Of a DNA stretch of 64,000 nucleotides, positions 25,046 to 33,294 are shown piece by piece (the first letter of the stretch is position 1; each line of letters opens with the position of its first letter). This DNA is from Levilactobacillus brevis (GTDB taxonomy: Bacteria > Bacillota > Bacilli > Lactobacillales > Lactobacillaceae). The DNA lies in NCBI GenBank assembly GCA_021383565.1, contig CP079699.1, positions 2,418,001 to 2,482,000 of the forward strand. The letters are read 5' to 3'. Both the position numbers and the translations under genes were made by a program. The notes under the pieces were generated by a model. That model had not been told where the DNA came from, searched no databases, and was given only the letters and a program-made list of their open reading frames with translations.

Positions 25046-26347
25046 ATGGTCGGACGACTACGGGGACTCTGGCGACTTAATCAACGGGTGAATCAGTGGC
25101 GAGCGATGCGGGCCGTACGTGAAGCATTGCGCGTGGCCTATCCGTTTATTTTAGTCATGGCATTTGTCGATGTCGTGGGTCAAGGGTGCCTATCAAAGAG
25201 TGGGTTTTTCTTTCAGATTTACCACATTGGAAAGTGGTTACCAGGGATTGACCTTTGGCGGCAGGGGTTACAGGCCGTCAGTGTCGTGGTTAACGGCTTA
25301 GTTGCCGTGATGATTGCCTTTACCACGGGCCATTATTTGGCGCGCACGTATCATACGGAACCGTTAGCCGTGGGGATGATGAGTGCGCTGGCTTTTCTAA
25401 CGCTGAACGTGAATTATGAAGCATTGGGTCAGGGCGGTCACGATGGTGGTGATGCACAATTTTTACTGACTAATCTGGGGCCGCAGGGGATCTTTCTCGC
25501 GATTTTGGTGGGACTGGGTGTGGGCTGGCTGGCAAGTCGACTCATGCAGGCCTTGGCCAAATGGTGGTTGCGGTATCGGCAAACGCCTATCTCGTGGACG
25601 GGACGGATCGCCTGGTCCCTTGCGGTTGTTTTGACCCTGACCGTGGTGCTGGGGTTTGCGCTCAGTTGGTTTGTCGGTGGGGGTCTTAACAATCTGGTTT
25701 ATTTAGCCCTACAGACGCTTAACACCAGTCTGGGGCACGACGGCTTTCGAATTCTAGCCGTCACGGCACTGAGCAACTGTCTGTGGTGGCTGGGATTGAT
25801 CGGGCCCATCGACGTTGCCGGGAATAGTTCGGTGACTTCTCTACAGAACCTGGCCTATGCTGTCCAACATGGTTCAGGCTGGGGCGCACCGCATCCCATT
25901 ACCCTGCATACACTGGGGGATGCCTATGCCAACTTTGGTGGTGCTGGGATGACGCTAGCCTTACTGATCGCAATTTGGATCGGTTCACGCCAGGCCAGCT
26001 ATCGACGCATCGCCAATCAAACGGCGCTACCGAATCTCCTGAACCTTAACGAACCAACGTTATTGGGCTTGCCGTTACTCTTCAATCCCGTCCTGTTGAT
26101 TCCCTTTGTGCTAGCGCCCGCCGTGAATATGGTGTTGGCTTGGGTGGCCATTTCGTGGAAGTTAGTCCCGCCAATTGTGTATCCCGTACCGCGAACAACG
26201 CCAGGTCCTTTAGTCGCTTATTTGGGAACGGGCGGGGATTGGCGGGCACTACTCCTGAGTTTGCTGTGTTTGAGTGTGTCGGTTGTGATTTATTTACCGT
26301 TCGTCCGGCTGCTCAATGATGAAGGGGGTGCGGATCATGGGGCATAA
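25046..26347 (+). CDS. PTS EIIC component, cellobiose/lactose type
   Basis: A 433-residue membrane permease domain of the phosphotransferase system. It has the AYPFILVMAFVDVVGQG start, the SNCLWWLGLIGPIDVAG segment, GAPHPITLHTLGDAYANFGGAGMTL near the substrate site, and NEPTLLGLPLLFNPVLLIPF, the EIIC signature with its conserved Glu. There are about ten helices. EIIA and EIIB are absent nearby, so it must borrow them or act as an orphan. ATG 25046 follows GGGGGCGTGAGG. Its end overlaps a second reading frame (secreted hydrolase, 26337) by 11 bases, so they are coupled. Confidence 0.85.
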   Translation: MVGRLRGLWRLNQRVNQWRAMRAVREALRVAYPFILVMAFVDVVGQGCLSKSGFFFQIYHIGKWLPGIDLWRQGLQAVSVVVNGLVAVMIAFTTGHYLARTYHTEPLAVGMMSALAFLTLNVNYEALGQGGHDGGDAQFLLTNLGPQGIFLAILVGLGVGWLASRLMQALAKWWLRYRQTPISWTGRIAWSLAVVLTLTVVLGFALSWFVGGGLNNLVYLALQTLNTSLGHDGFRILAVTALSNCLWWLGLIGPIDVAGNSSVTSLQNLAYAVQHGSGWGAPHPITLHTLGDAYANFGGAGMTLALLIAIWIGSRQASYRRIANQTALPNLLNLNEPTLLGLPLLFNPVLLIPFVLAPAVNMVLAWVAISWKLVPPIVYPVPRTTPGPLVAYLGTGGDWRALLLSLLCLSVSVVIYLPFVRLLNDEGGADHGA

Positions 26348-27213
26348 ATGGTGGCGTTGGCTACTAATTTTGCTGGCTATATTGGTGGTCTTTGTGCCCA
26401 GCCAGCTCTGGCTCAACCCAGTATAAGTCGACCTATAAAACGCCGCTGAACCCGACCATTATGGTTCCCGGATCGAGTGCGAGTCAGAACCGTTTCGACG
26501 CGTTGATTACGCAGCTTCGTAAGGAGACGAAGAAGCCCCATAGCGTATTGAAGGTCCAGGTGGCCGAGAGTGGTCAGATTACCTATACGGGGGCCATCAA
26601 ACGTGGAGATAACCATCCCTTCATTGTGGTGGCCTTCGAAAATAATCGTGATGGTTATCAGAACATTAACAAGCAGGCACAATGGTTGAATCTGGCCTTT
26701 AAAGATCTGGTTAAGACCTACCACTTCAACCATTTCTCGATGTTGGGTCACTCAAATGGTGGCCTGATTCTCAGCACCTTTTTGGAAAAATACTTGGCGG
26801 AGACGGCCCACGTGAAGCCGGAGCGGCTCATGACGATTGCGACACCGTATAACATGGAGTCGGACAGTACCACCAAGCAGACGGCCATCTTGCGGGAACT
26901 CATCAAGGGGCGAACTAAATTGCCGAAGAAGTTGACGGTCTATTCCGTCGCCGGTACGGAGAATTATTCGAGTGATGGGACTGTTCCAGCCAATAGTGTC
27001 AATCAAGGCAAGTATGTTTTCCAAAATCAAGTGGCCCATTACACGCAGATTACGGTGACCGGAGATGATACGACCCATTCGGATTTGCCGCAAAACAAGC
27101 AGATTGTGCTCTTGATCCGGCAATATCTCTTAAAAGAAGTATTGCCAAGTAAGGAGCGGTTCACGCCTAATCAGTCGCGCAGCAACGATGCCAGCGAGAC
27201 GGACCTTCCCTGA
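26337..27213 (+). pseudogene. Secreted alpha/beta hydrolase (DUF915), frameshifted in the signal peptide
   Basis: From ATG 26337, with GAAGGGGGTG upstream, a signal peptide is read (MGHKWWRWLLILLAILVVFV) but it runs into TAA. The hydrolase continues one frame over from about 26397. Removing one C of CCC at 26397-26399 joins them as VFVPASSGSTQ, a normal cleavage region. The hydrolase part has the nucleophile elbow GHSNGG, an acid in SSDGTVPANS and His in THSDLP, so its triad is intact. DUF915 proteins are lipase-like and are found in many lactobacilli. A TTG at 26392 could start a cytosolic form. Either a real frameshift or a sequencing error. Confidence 0.72.
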
Positions 27214-27257
27214 CTTCTGGTATAATTAAGGAAAACGGACGGGGGAGGGCGCTGAAT

Positions 27258-28115
27258 ATGAATTTTCGGCAACTGGAATACTTCTTAGCAGTGGCGGATG
27301 CCGGCCAGATTACCGCGGCCGCACGGCAGTTACACATGGCGCAGCCACCGCTAAGCTACCAGATTAAACAACTGGAAAATGATTTGGGCGTTGAGCTACT
27401 GCATCGGTCGGCCAACGGCGTCACCCTGACGCCCGCCGGTCAACTCTTGCGCGACTATGCGCGGCAGCTTTTGGACCTACGTGAGCGAGCGGACAGTCAA
27501 GTACGGTCGTTAGGCCAGGGATTGGCTGGCACGTTGTCGGTGGGGCTGATTTCATCATCGATTGGCGCCACGCCCAATGCCAAACTACGGACGTTAACCC
27601 GACACTATCCCAAAGTCCAACTACGATTATTTGAGGACAATACGTACGGCTTGATTGAGCGGCTGAATAAACATCTGATTGATGTTGCCATCGTTCGGAC
27701 GCCATTTTCCGCGCCGGGTCTAGCCAGCAAGGAACTTGTGACGGAAAATATGGTGGCCGTGGTTCCTCAGAAATACGATCACTTTGCCGGTGCGACCCTA
27801 CAAGTCGCCGATCTGGCCGACGTGCCGCTGATCATTTACCGCCGATTCGAACAGGTCTTTCAGACGACCTTTGCCGAGCAGAAAATGCAGCCCTTTATCG
27901 CCTGTACCTGTGATGATGCCCGCACGGCGGTCCAGTGGGCGGACGCGCGGATGGGCGTGGCGGTCGTTCCCCAGACGGTGGCCGAAGAGATCAGCGGCGC
28001 CACCACGGCGATTCGACCGATTCGCTACCGTCCGTGGCGCACAACTTTAAAGCTGGTGTGGCCGGCTGAAATTAAACCCAGTCCGCTGTTGCAGCGCTTT
28101 ATTGATAGTTATTAG
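27258..28115 (+). CDS. LysR-family transcriptional regulator
   Basis: A 285-residue LysR regulator. The N-terminal winged helix reads MNFRQLEYFLAVADAGQITAAARQLHMAQPPLSYQIKQLENDLG, with the expected TPAGQLLRDYA after it. The effector domain follows (SVGLISSSIGA, then DVAIVRTPF). The ATG follows GGGGGAGGG. A TGG-extended TATAAT (27221-27226) is a promoter, so it is independent of the hydrolase gene. LysR proteins usually control a divergent or adjacent gene; the downstream TSUP exporter is a candidate target, by position only. Confidence 0.93.
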   Translation: MNFRQLEYFLAVADAGQITAAARQLHMAQPPLSYQIKQLENDLGVELLHRSANGVTLTPAGQLLRDYARQLLDLRERADSQVRSLGQGLAGTLSVGLISSSIGATPNAKLRTLTRHYPKVQLRLFEDNTYGLIERLNKHLIDVAIVRTPFSAPGLASKELVTENMVAVVPQKYDHFAGATLQVADLADVPLIIYRRFEQVFQTTFAEQKMQPFIACTCDDARTAVQWADARMGVAVVPQTVAEEISGATTAIRPIRYRPWRTTLKLVWPAEIKPSPLLQRFIDSY

Positions 28116-28141
28116 ATATATGATAAATACAAATTAAATGG

Positions 28142-28177
28142 TTCTCCCATACTTAAAAAATATGGGAGAATCGTTTT
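28142..28177 (+). terminator. Terminator of the LysR gene
   Basis: Perfect stem TTCTCCCATA / TATGGGAGAA, then TCGTTTT. Confidence 0.85.
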
Positions 28178-28331
28178 GGTGTGTAACCGGTTTAATGGGG
28201 CTGGCACTAGGGCTTTCGGCATGAGGTGAAGGTCAGGCAAGGATCTATCGACAAAACGACGCTCTGTGCAGTTGCTCACGAGATTGGCTTACGTGACGTA
28301 CAGTTATTGTCATATCAGCTTTATTGGCTTG

Positions 28332-28360
28332 TTGACAGTCGAACATGTCGCAACACTAAT
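28332..28360 (+). promoter_or_regulatory. Promoter of the TSUP operon
   Basis: TTGACA (28332-28337), a 17-nt spacer and ACTAAT (28355-28360). The start would lie about 70 bases before the gene. Confidence 0.5.
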
Positions 28361-28438
28361 CGTGGCATTTCAACTTGCCCCCAACGCCGGAAAGGCTGAT
28401 AATCAATGACGTAGATTGATTCGTGAGGAGGAAATAAA

Positions 28439-29284
28439 ATGATTCAAAAAGCCTTAATCATGATTGGCGTGGGCATCTTTGCCGGGATCGCCGGTGCTAT
28501 TCTGGGCATCGGTGGGGGCATGATCATCACGCCAATTCTCACCCTGGGGATGGGCTTAAATATTAAATATGCTATCGGGGCCAGCATCATCGCCGTGATT
28601 GCCACGAGTTCGGGGTCCACGATTGCTTATTTACGGGATAATGTCCTGAACCTACGGGTGGCGATGTTTCTGGAAATTGCGACGACCATCGGAGCTATCG
28701 TTGGTGCGTTGCTGACTGGTGTCTTGGACCCCAAGTATCTGTACCTTCTGTTCGGATGTCTGCTGGTCTTCTCCGGGTGGAACATGTATCGTAAGCTACG
28801 GCGGGGGCAGGAAGTTCTGCAGCGCGTGGAGCCCGACAAGATTGCCAGTAAGCTCAAGCTCAATGGCACTTACTATGACAAGGCCGAGATGAAAGATATC
28901 GACTATCAAGTTGAAAACGTTCCGGCCGGCTTCTCCGTGATGTTTGGCGCCGGGGTGGCCAGTGGTCTTCTGGGGATTGGTTCTGGGGCCTTCAAGGTCA
29001 TGGCGATGGACACCTTCATGAAGATGCCGCTCAAGCCGTCCAGCTCGACCTCTAATCTGATGATGGGGGTCACGGCGGCGGCCAGTGCCACGGTGTACTT
29101 CTTTAACGGGTCCATTTTGCCCGGTATCGCGGTTCCAATGGCCTTGGGGATTCTGGGCGGTGCCGTGATTGGTTCACGGATCATGCAGGTGCTACCCGCA
29201 CGGTGGATTCGCATGGTCTTCATCCCCATTATTCTGTATATCGGAATTGAAATGTTACTGAAAGGATTGGGGGTTCACTTCTAA
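28439..29284 (+). CDS. TSUP-family (TauE/SafE) membrane transporter
   Basis: A 281-residue protein with the two-repeat TSUP fold. Each half has the glycine-rich helix: GAILGIGGGMIITPIL near the start and SGLLGIGSGAFKVMAMD in the second half. TauE/SafE proteins export sulfonates, sulfite or other small organic anions. RBS AGGAGG precedes the ATG. Its stop overlaps the next gene (TAATG), a DUF1634 membrane protein, and this pair is a recurrent arrangement, which suggests a two-subunit system. The substrate is not known. Confidence 0.88.
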   Translation: MIQKALIMIGVGIFAGIAGAILGIGGGMIITPILTLGMGLNIKYAIGASIIAVIATSSGSTIAYLRDNVLNLRVAMFLEIATTIGAIVGALLTGVLDPKYLYLLFGCLLVFSGWNMYRKLRRGQEVLQRVEPDKIASKLKLNGTYYDKAEMKDIDYQVENVPAGFSVMFGAGVASGLLGIGSGAFKVMAMDTFMKMPLKPSSSTSNLMMGVTAAASATVYFFNGSILPGIAVPMALGILGGAVIGSRIMQVLPARWIRMVFIPIILYIGIEMLLKGLGVHF

Positions 29285-29664
29285 TGCCAGAAAAGACGAA
29301 TGCAACGGCCACGGAAATGGCCCAAGTTGAAACGATTATCGGTCGGATTCTGCAGGTCGGGGTAATCTTCTCGGCCATCGTCATGGGGATTGGTTTGGTT
29401 ATCTTCTTGGCCACGGGGGACTCCGGGTATGCCGGCAATACGGTTCCGCTGACCATGGGGGCCATTCTCCTGGGTACCTGGCAGCTGAAAGCCTATGCCA
29501 TCATGATGTTGGGGACGTACTGCTTGATTTTGACCCCCGTGCTACGGGTAGTGGTCTCCATCTACGCCTTTTACAAGGAACGTGACCACCTATACGTGGC
29601 GATTACCACGTTGGTTCTGATTATCTTGATGATTGCGTTGTTAATTGGGGTTACAGGAAAATAA
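29284..29664 (+). CDS. DUF1634-family membrane protein
   Basis: A 126-residue protein with three hydrophobic segments: VIFSAIVMGIGLVIFLATG, LKAYAIMMLGTYCLILTPVLRVVV and VAITTLVLIILMIALLIGV. The middle region, with LTPVLRVVVSIYAFYKERD, is the DUF1634 signature. It begins inside the stop codon of the TSUP gene, so expression is coupled. It is likely an accessory subunit of that transporter. Confidence 0.85.
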   Translation: MPEKTNATATEMAQVETIIGRILQVGVIFSAIVMGIGLVIFLATGDSGYAGNTVPLTMGAILLGTWQLKAYAIMMLGTYCLILTPVLRVVVSIYAFYKERDHLYVAITTLVLIILMIALLIGVTGK

Positions 29665-29672
29665 AGTCCATG

Positions 29673-29710
29673 AAAAAAGTCACCGACCATTAGGCCAGTG
29701 ACTTTTTTAA
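29673..29710. terminator. Bidirectional terminator between DUF1634 and ADH genes
   Basis: AAAAAAGTCAC pairs with GTGACTTTTTT, serving both converging transcripts. Confidence 0.85.
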
Positions 29711-29729
29711 TTTACAGGAGTTTATGGGT

Positions 29730-30488
29730 TTATTGTGCGGTGTAACCACCGTCAACAACGAATTCTGCACCAGTAGCGAACTTGGATTCATTAGAACCTA
29801 AGTAGACACAGATCCAGGCGATATCGTTAGGTTCACCAATGTGGCCCATTGGCGTCTTGGTCCGTTCTGACATAGCAGCTTCGGCACCAGGAAGATCGTC
29901 AACTAATGGCGTCTTGATGTAACCTGGGTGGACAGTGTTAACCCGCACATCGTAGTCCTTCAAAGCACAGTCAACAGCGGCTGACTTGGACATGATCCGA
30001 ACGGCACCCTTAGAAGCGTTGTAAGCGCCCAAGTTAGGGTCCCCAACGAGACCTTCGATGGAGGAAATGTTGATGATGGATGCGCCGAGGTTCTTGTTCT
30101 TCATCCGTTGAATTCCCAGACGAGTACCGTAGAAGACACCATCCAAGTTAACGGCTAATTGCTTCTTCCATTCTTCAGTCGTGGTGTTTTCAACACTCTT
30201 GTTAACGGCCATACCAGCGTTGTTAACGATCGTGGTAACGGGGCCAAAGGCTTTTTCAGTTGCATCGAACAACTTCGTCCAGCCTTCTTCATCAGTAGCA
30301 TCGTGTTGGAAGAATTGGATAGTATCTGGACCACCAATGCTCTTAGCAGCCTTTTCACCAACGTCACTGTGACGTCCAGTGATCATAACTTTGGCGCCTT
30401 CTTCAACGAACTTGTCAGCAACGGCCAACCCGATTCCGAGAGTACCACCAGTAACGATTGCAACTTTTCCATCTAAACGATGTGCCAT
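29730..30488 (-). CDS. NADP-dependent (R)-specific alcohol dehydrogenase (SDR)
   Basis: A 252-residue SDR that reads almost throughout like the L. brevis/L. kefir (R)-ADH. It reduces ketones such as acetophenone to (R)-alcohols with NADPH and needs Mg2+. TGGTLGIG (13-20), TGRHSDVG (NADP phosphate contacts around Arg39), NNAG (89-92), Ser143, YNASK (Tyr156, Lys160) and the C-terminal GGYTAQ are all present. ATG 30488 with GGAGG is chosen over the upstream one at 30503. The near-match supports the genus assignment. A Rex-like site lies in the promoter. Confidence 0.95.
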   Translation of the reverse strand: MAHRLDGKVAIVTGGTLGIGLAVADKFVEEGAKVMITGRHSDVGEKAAKSIGGPDTIQFFQHDATDEEGWTKLFDATEKAFGPVTTIVNNAGMAVNKSVENTTTEEWKKQLAVNLDGVFYGTRLGIQRMKNKNLGASIINISSIEGLVGDPNLGAYNASKGAVRIMSKSAAVDCALKDYDVRVNTVHPGYIKTPLVDDLPGAEAAMSERTKTPMGHIGEPNDIAWICVYLGSNESKFATGAEFVVDGGYTAQ

Positions 30489-30596
30489 TTGTATTACCTC
30501 CAAAAATTTTTGTGATCTGCGTCATGTGCCTTCGTTGAATCCCCAGTGAAGCGGCCAAATAGTCAAGTGAGGGGTGCCAGTAGCACCATCAACAAA

Positions 30597-30625
30597 AGTA
30601 TAAAGTGAACAACGTCACATGCTTG
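30597..30625 (-). promoter_or_regulatory. ADH promoter with a Rex-like operator
   Basis: On the minus strand TATACT (30602-30597) is a -10; the -35 position is weak. Between them TGTGAC-GTTG-TTCACT (30619-30604) approaches the Rex consensus of TTGTGAA, four bases and TTCACAA. Rex represses alcohol and NADH-linked genes until NADH rises, so the target fits. The match is imperfect. Confidence 0.45.
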
Positions 30626-30778
30626 ACACCTATTATGTAACAAAACCATCAAAATTCCAACCCTTTTATTAAAAAAATTTACAAAAAATTTTGACGGTCA
30701 GGTTAACGGCTTCAAACCGGGATTTATGCTACACTAATAGATAATGCAATTTTAGCAAAGTGAAGAGGCGATAGTGTC

Positions 30779-31999
30779 GTGGGCACACGAAAACCTGAAC
30801 AATGGCGGCGAAATTTAGCCGTATTGTGGTTAGGAACATTTATTGCAGGGATGGGTTTCAGCGAAGTCATGCCCTTCTTGTCCCTGTACGTGGACGATCT
30901 AGGAACGTTTACCAAGGGCCAATTGACCATGTATAGTGGGGTCACCTACGCCGTGACCTTTTTGGTGATCGCCTTGGTCTCCCCACTGTGGGGTAAATTG
31001 GCCGATACCAAGGGCCGTAAGATTATGCTGCTACGGTCCTCGTTTGGGATGGCCATCGTGATTGGTCTGATGGGGTTCGTTAGTAATGTATGGCAACTAA
31101 TTGGTCTGCGTTTCCTGCAGGGCTTCTTTGCGGGGTATATCCCCAATGCGACCGCGTTGATTGCCGCGGAGACGCCCCGTGAGAAGAGTGGTAACGCACT
31201 GGGGATTCTGACGACCGGCTACGTGAGCGGTAACCTGATTGGCCCCGTACTGGGGGGGATCTTGGCGGAAGTCTTTTCTATTCGATGGACCTTTATTCTG
31301 ACCGGGATCTTCTTGATTATCGTGTTCTTCCTCAGTGCCACGATGGTTCACGAGCATTTCACACCAATTACGCGCGACCAGCAAGAACAGTCCGGTAGTT
31401 GGTTACGGCGGGTCAAACGGCCTAAGCTGATTCTGGTGCTGTTGGTCTCAACCATGATTATTCAGATGGGAAATAATTCAATTACGCCCATTATCAGTCT
31501 GTATGTTAAACAATTAATGCACAATGTGGGCCCCATTACGTTAGTGGCCGGCATTATCGCTGCACTGCCGGGGATCTCTACGTTGCTGGCGGCCCCTAAA
31601 CTGGGAGAGTACGGCGATCGTCGCGGGACCAGCCGCGTCTTAGTCTTTGGCTACGTGTTCGCTGTTTTGATGTACTTTCCCCAGGGATTTGTCACCAGCG
31701 TTTGGCTATTAGGGATTTTGCGGTTTATGATTGGGGTCTCCGATGGGGCCTTGTTCCCAGCGGTGCAGACCCTCTTAACCAAGAATTCGCCCCAGGAACT
31801 TACCGGGACCGTCTTCAGTTGGAACCAGTCTTTTCAAGCGCTGGGCAGTATGCTGGGGTCATTACTCGGCGGTCTGGTGGCGAATGTCTTCAACTATAAT
31901 GGCGTCTTTATGTTTACAGCCATTACGTTACTGCTGAACTTCATCCTCTTGTGGTGGGTGGTTCCCGAGATTCGGCAGTTTCGCCGGCAAAAAGTGTAA
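30779..31999 (+). CDS. MFS multidrug efflux transporter (MdtG-like)
   Basis: A 406-residue major facilitator with 12 predicted helices in two halves. The first-half loop GKLADTKGRKIMLLRSS is the MFS motif A, and LGGILAEVFSIRWTF resembles the drug-exporter motif C region. The second half has APKLGEYGDRRGTSRVLVFG. The pattern resembles PmrA/MdtG-type multidrug exporters. A TGC-extended TACACT (30730-30735) is the promoter. GTG start follows GAGG. The next gene starts 16 bases downstream, so this exporter is co-transcribed with an alarmone synthetase. Confidence 0.88.
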   Translation: MGTRKPEQWRRNLAVLWLGTFIAGMGFSEVMPFLSLYVDDLGTFTKGQLTMYSGVTYAVTFLVIALVSPLWGKLADTKGRKIMLLRSSFGMAIVIGLMGFVSNVWQLIGLRFLQGFFAGYIPNATALIAAETPREKSGNALGILTTGYVSGNLIGPVLGGILAEVFSIRWTFILTGIFLIIVFFLSATMVHEHFTPITRDQQEQSGSWLRRVKRPKLILVLLVSTMIIQMGNNSITPIISLYVKQLMHNVGPITLVAGIIAALPGISTLLAAPKLGEYGDRRGTSRVLVFGYVFAVLMYFPQGFVTSVWLLGILRFMIGVSDGALFPAVQTLLTKNSPQELTGTVFSWNQSFQALGSMLGSLLGGLVANVFNYNGVFMFTAITLLLNFILLWWVVPEIRQFRRQKV

Positions 32000-32015
32000 C
32001 TAGGAAGGATTATTT

Positions 32016-32684
32016 ATGGCTAACGAGAATTTACCAACGCAATTTGCGGAGGACCCGACGTCGTTGGCGGCGGTCGAGCAGTTTCGGCGGTTAATGTTGG
32101 ACTACAACAGTGCGGTCAAAGTGGTTCGGACCAAGATTGAATACTTAGATCAGGAATACAAAATTCTGCATGGCCATACTTTAGTGGACAGCCTTCAGTC
32201 GCGAATTAAGTCACCGGAGAGTATCCTCGAGAAAGTACAACGAAAGCATTTTAAGTTTGATCTCAAGACCCTACCGGATGAAATGCACGACATCGCCGGT
32301 ATTCGCGTCATTGTCCGGTTTGAGGACGATATTCTCGCGATGGAGAGTCGTCTGGAAAAACAGCCGGACATTCAGATTTTACGGCGCAAGGACTACATCA
32401 CGCATCCCAAACCCAACGGCTATCGGAGCCTACACTTGATTCTCTCGGTGCCCGTGTACCTGGATGCGGGGGTGGAGCCGGTGAAGGTGGAAGTTCAGAT
32501 TCGCACGATTGCGATGAACTTCTGGGCCTCACTGGAACACGAACTGAGCTACAAGAAGAATGTGCAGCACCAAGCGGAGTTGCGACAAGAGTTAATTTCT
32601 AAGGCCAAGCTGGTTCATCAGTTGGATCAGGATATGAACGCCATCAAGAATCAGATTCGAGCGGAAGACGCGCAGGGCCTGTGA
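32016..32684 (+). CDS. Small alarmone synthetase (RelP/RelQ type)
   Basis: A 222-residue single-domain (p)ppGpp synthetase. The catalytic core reads RIKSPESILEKVQRK, MHDIAGIRVIVRFEDD and YITHPKPNGYRSLHLILSVPV, followed by VEVQIRTIAMNFWASLEHELSYKK, the RelA/SpoT synthetase motif with its Glu. There is no HD hydrolase domain. Such enzymes make ppGpp or pGpp when triggered by envelope or alkaline stress and need no ribosome. It sits just behind an MFS exporter (AAGGA RBS in the gap), which suggests joint induction by a stress. RelP and RelQ cannot be told apart with certainty here. Confidence 0.9.
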   Translation: MANENLPTQFAEDPTSLAAVEQFRRLMLDYNSAVKVVRTKIEYLDQEYKILHGHTLVDSLQSRIKSPESILEKVQRKHFKFDLKTLPDEMHDIAGIRVIVRFEDDILAMESRLEKQPDIQILRRKDYITHPKPNGYRSLHLILSVPVYLDAGVEPVKVEVQIRTIAMNFWASLEHELSYKKNVQHQAELRQELISKAKLVHQLDQDMNAIKNQIRAEDAQGL

Positions 32685-32700
32685 GGGTGGCTGGCGGCAA

Positions 32701-32747
32701 CTGACGGCTCAAAGCGAGGGGGAAGACAGGGATTTAGCTTTTTAGCG
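32701..32747 (+). repeat. Truncated copy of dispersed repeat family 1
   Basis: CTGACGGCTCAAAGCGAG and the following GAC...TTTGGCTTTTT-like stretch match part of the copies at 39980-40165 and 54825-55020. Only about 47 bases are present. Confidence 0.6.
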
Positions 32748-32752
32748 CAAAC

Positions 32753-32780
32753 AAAAAACCCTGGCAAATCCGCCAAGGTC
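32753..32780 (-). terminator. Terminator of the small membrane protein gene
   Basis: On the minus strand ACCTTGGC pairs with GCCAGGGT (one wobble), followed by T6. Confidence 0.75.
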
Positions 32781-32810
32781 GGTTGTTTCGGTCATGCTTA
32801 TTGTGAACGT

Positions 32811-33023
32811 TTATTTACCTTCAGAAGTCTTGACGTCGCTACGGCCGAGTAATGTAATCCCATTGACGGCGATAACGGCGACCACGGCCATCGTGATGCC
32901 GATAGTCGTTGGATCGTAGGTCATTGCCTTCAAGGTACCAGCGATGTAACCAACGACTTCACCGAAGATAACTGCCCAAAAAATCACGACTAAATTAGAT
33001 GCTAACCACTTCACACGCGTCAC
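32811..33023 (-). CDS. Small membrane protein, probably DUF2929 (YjzD type)
   Basis: A 70-residue protein with two hydrophobic helices, VKWLASNLVVIFWAVIFGEVVGYIAG and TTIGITMAVVAVIAVNGITLLG, and a short charged tail. Length and layout fit DUF2929. Function is unknown. The ATG follows GAGGTGACGCGTGTG, with GAGGTGA as the probable ribosome site. It diverges from the antiporter gene, whose leader begins about 125 bases away. Confidence 0.65.
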   Translation of the reverse strand: MTRVKWLASNLVVIFWAVIFGEVVGYIAGTLKAMTYDPTTIGITMAVVAVIAVNGITLLGRSDVKTSEGK

Positions 33024-33115
33024 CTCACAATCGTTATTAGTTTAACACGATTCGGGGGTCGCTGGTAGCTATAATTTTGTTGTGGGGCGCAAATACCCGG
33101 TCTGGTGCGGTTGGG

Positions 33116-33294
33116 TTGCGGTGCTCCCGACTTTTCTGTATAATACAAAGCAATTAAATTAAAGATGGTTGAAGCGACTGCTTTCAAGAATGGCGTTCCC
33201 CTTGGGTTGGGGGAACCGTTTTGAGGCGGTCGCTTTTTGGTTGTTTGCGTACTTGGGTACCAAACAACTTGTGGCGAAAACAAGGAGGCTACTC
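33116..33294 (+). promoter_or_regulatory. Promoter and attenuator-like leader of the antiporter gene
   Basis: TTGCGG (33116-33121), a 17-nt spacer and TATAAT (33139-33144). The leader, about 144 nt, holds a terminator-like hairpin: AGCGACTGC (33173-33181) with GCGGTCGCT (33226-33234), an inner GTTCCCC/GGGGGAAC stem, then TTTTT. A second hairpin GTTGTTTG/CAAACAAC follows at about 33240-33270 before GGAGG. This order suggests riboswitch or attenuation control. It is not a class I recognise. Confidence 0.55.

Noticed and set aside
28195-28330. Open stretch of about 45 codons reading RQGSIDKTTLCAVAHEIGL
   Set aside because: No start or ribosome site, rare AGG codon, and no recognisable family. 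It may be chance.
33169-33294. N-terminal extension of the antiporter (42 extra residues)
   Set aside because: The extension is the hairpin-rich leader. The GTG at 33295 has a strong ribosome site and matches the family N-terminus.
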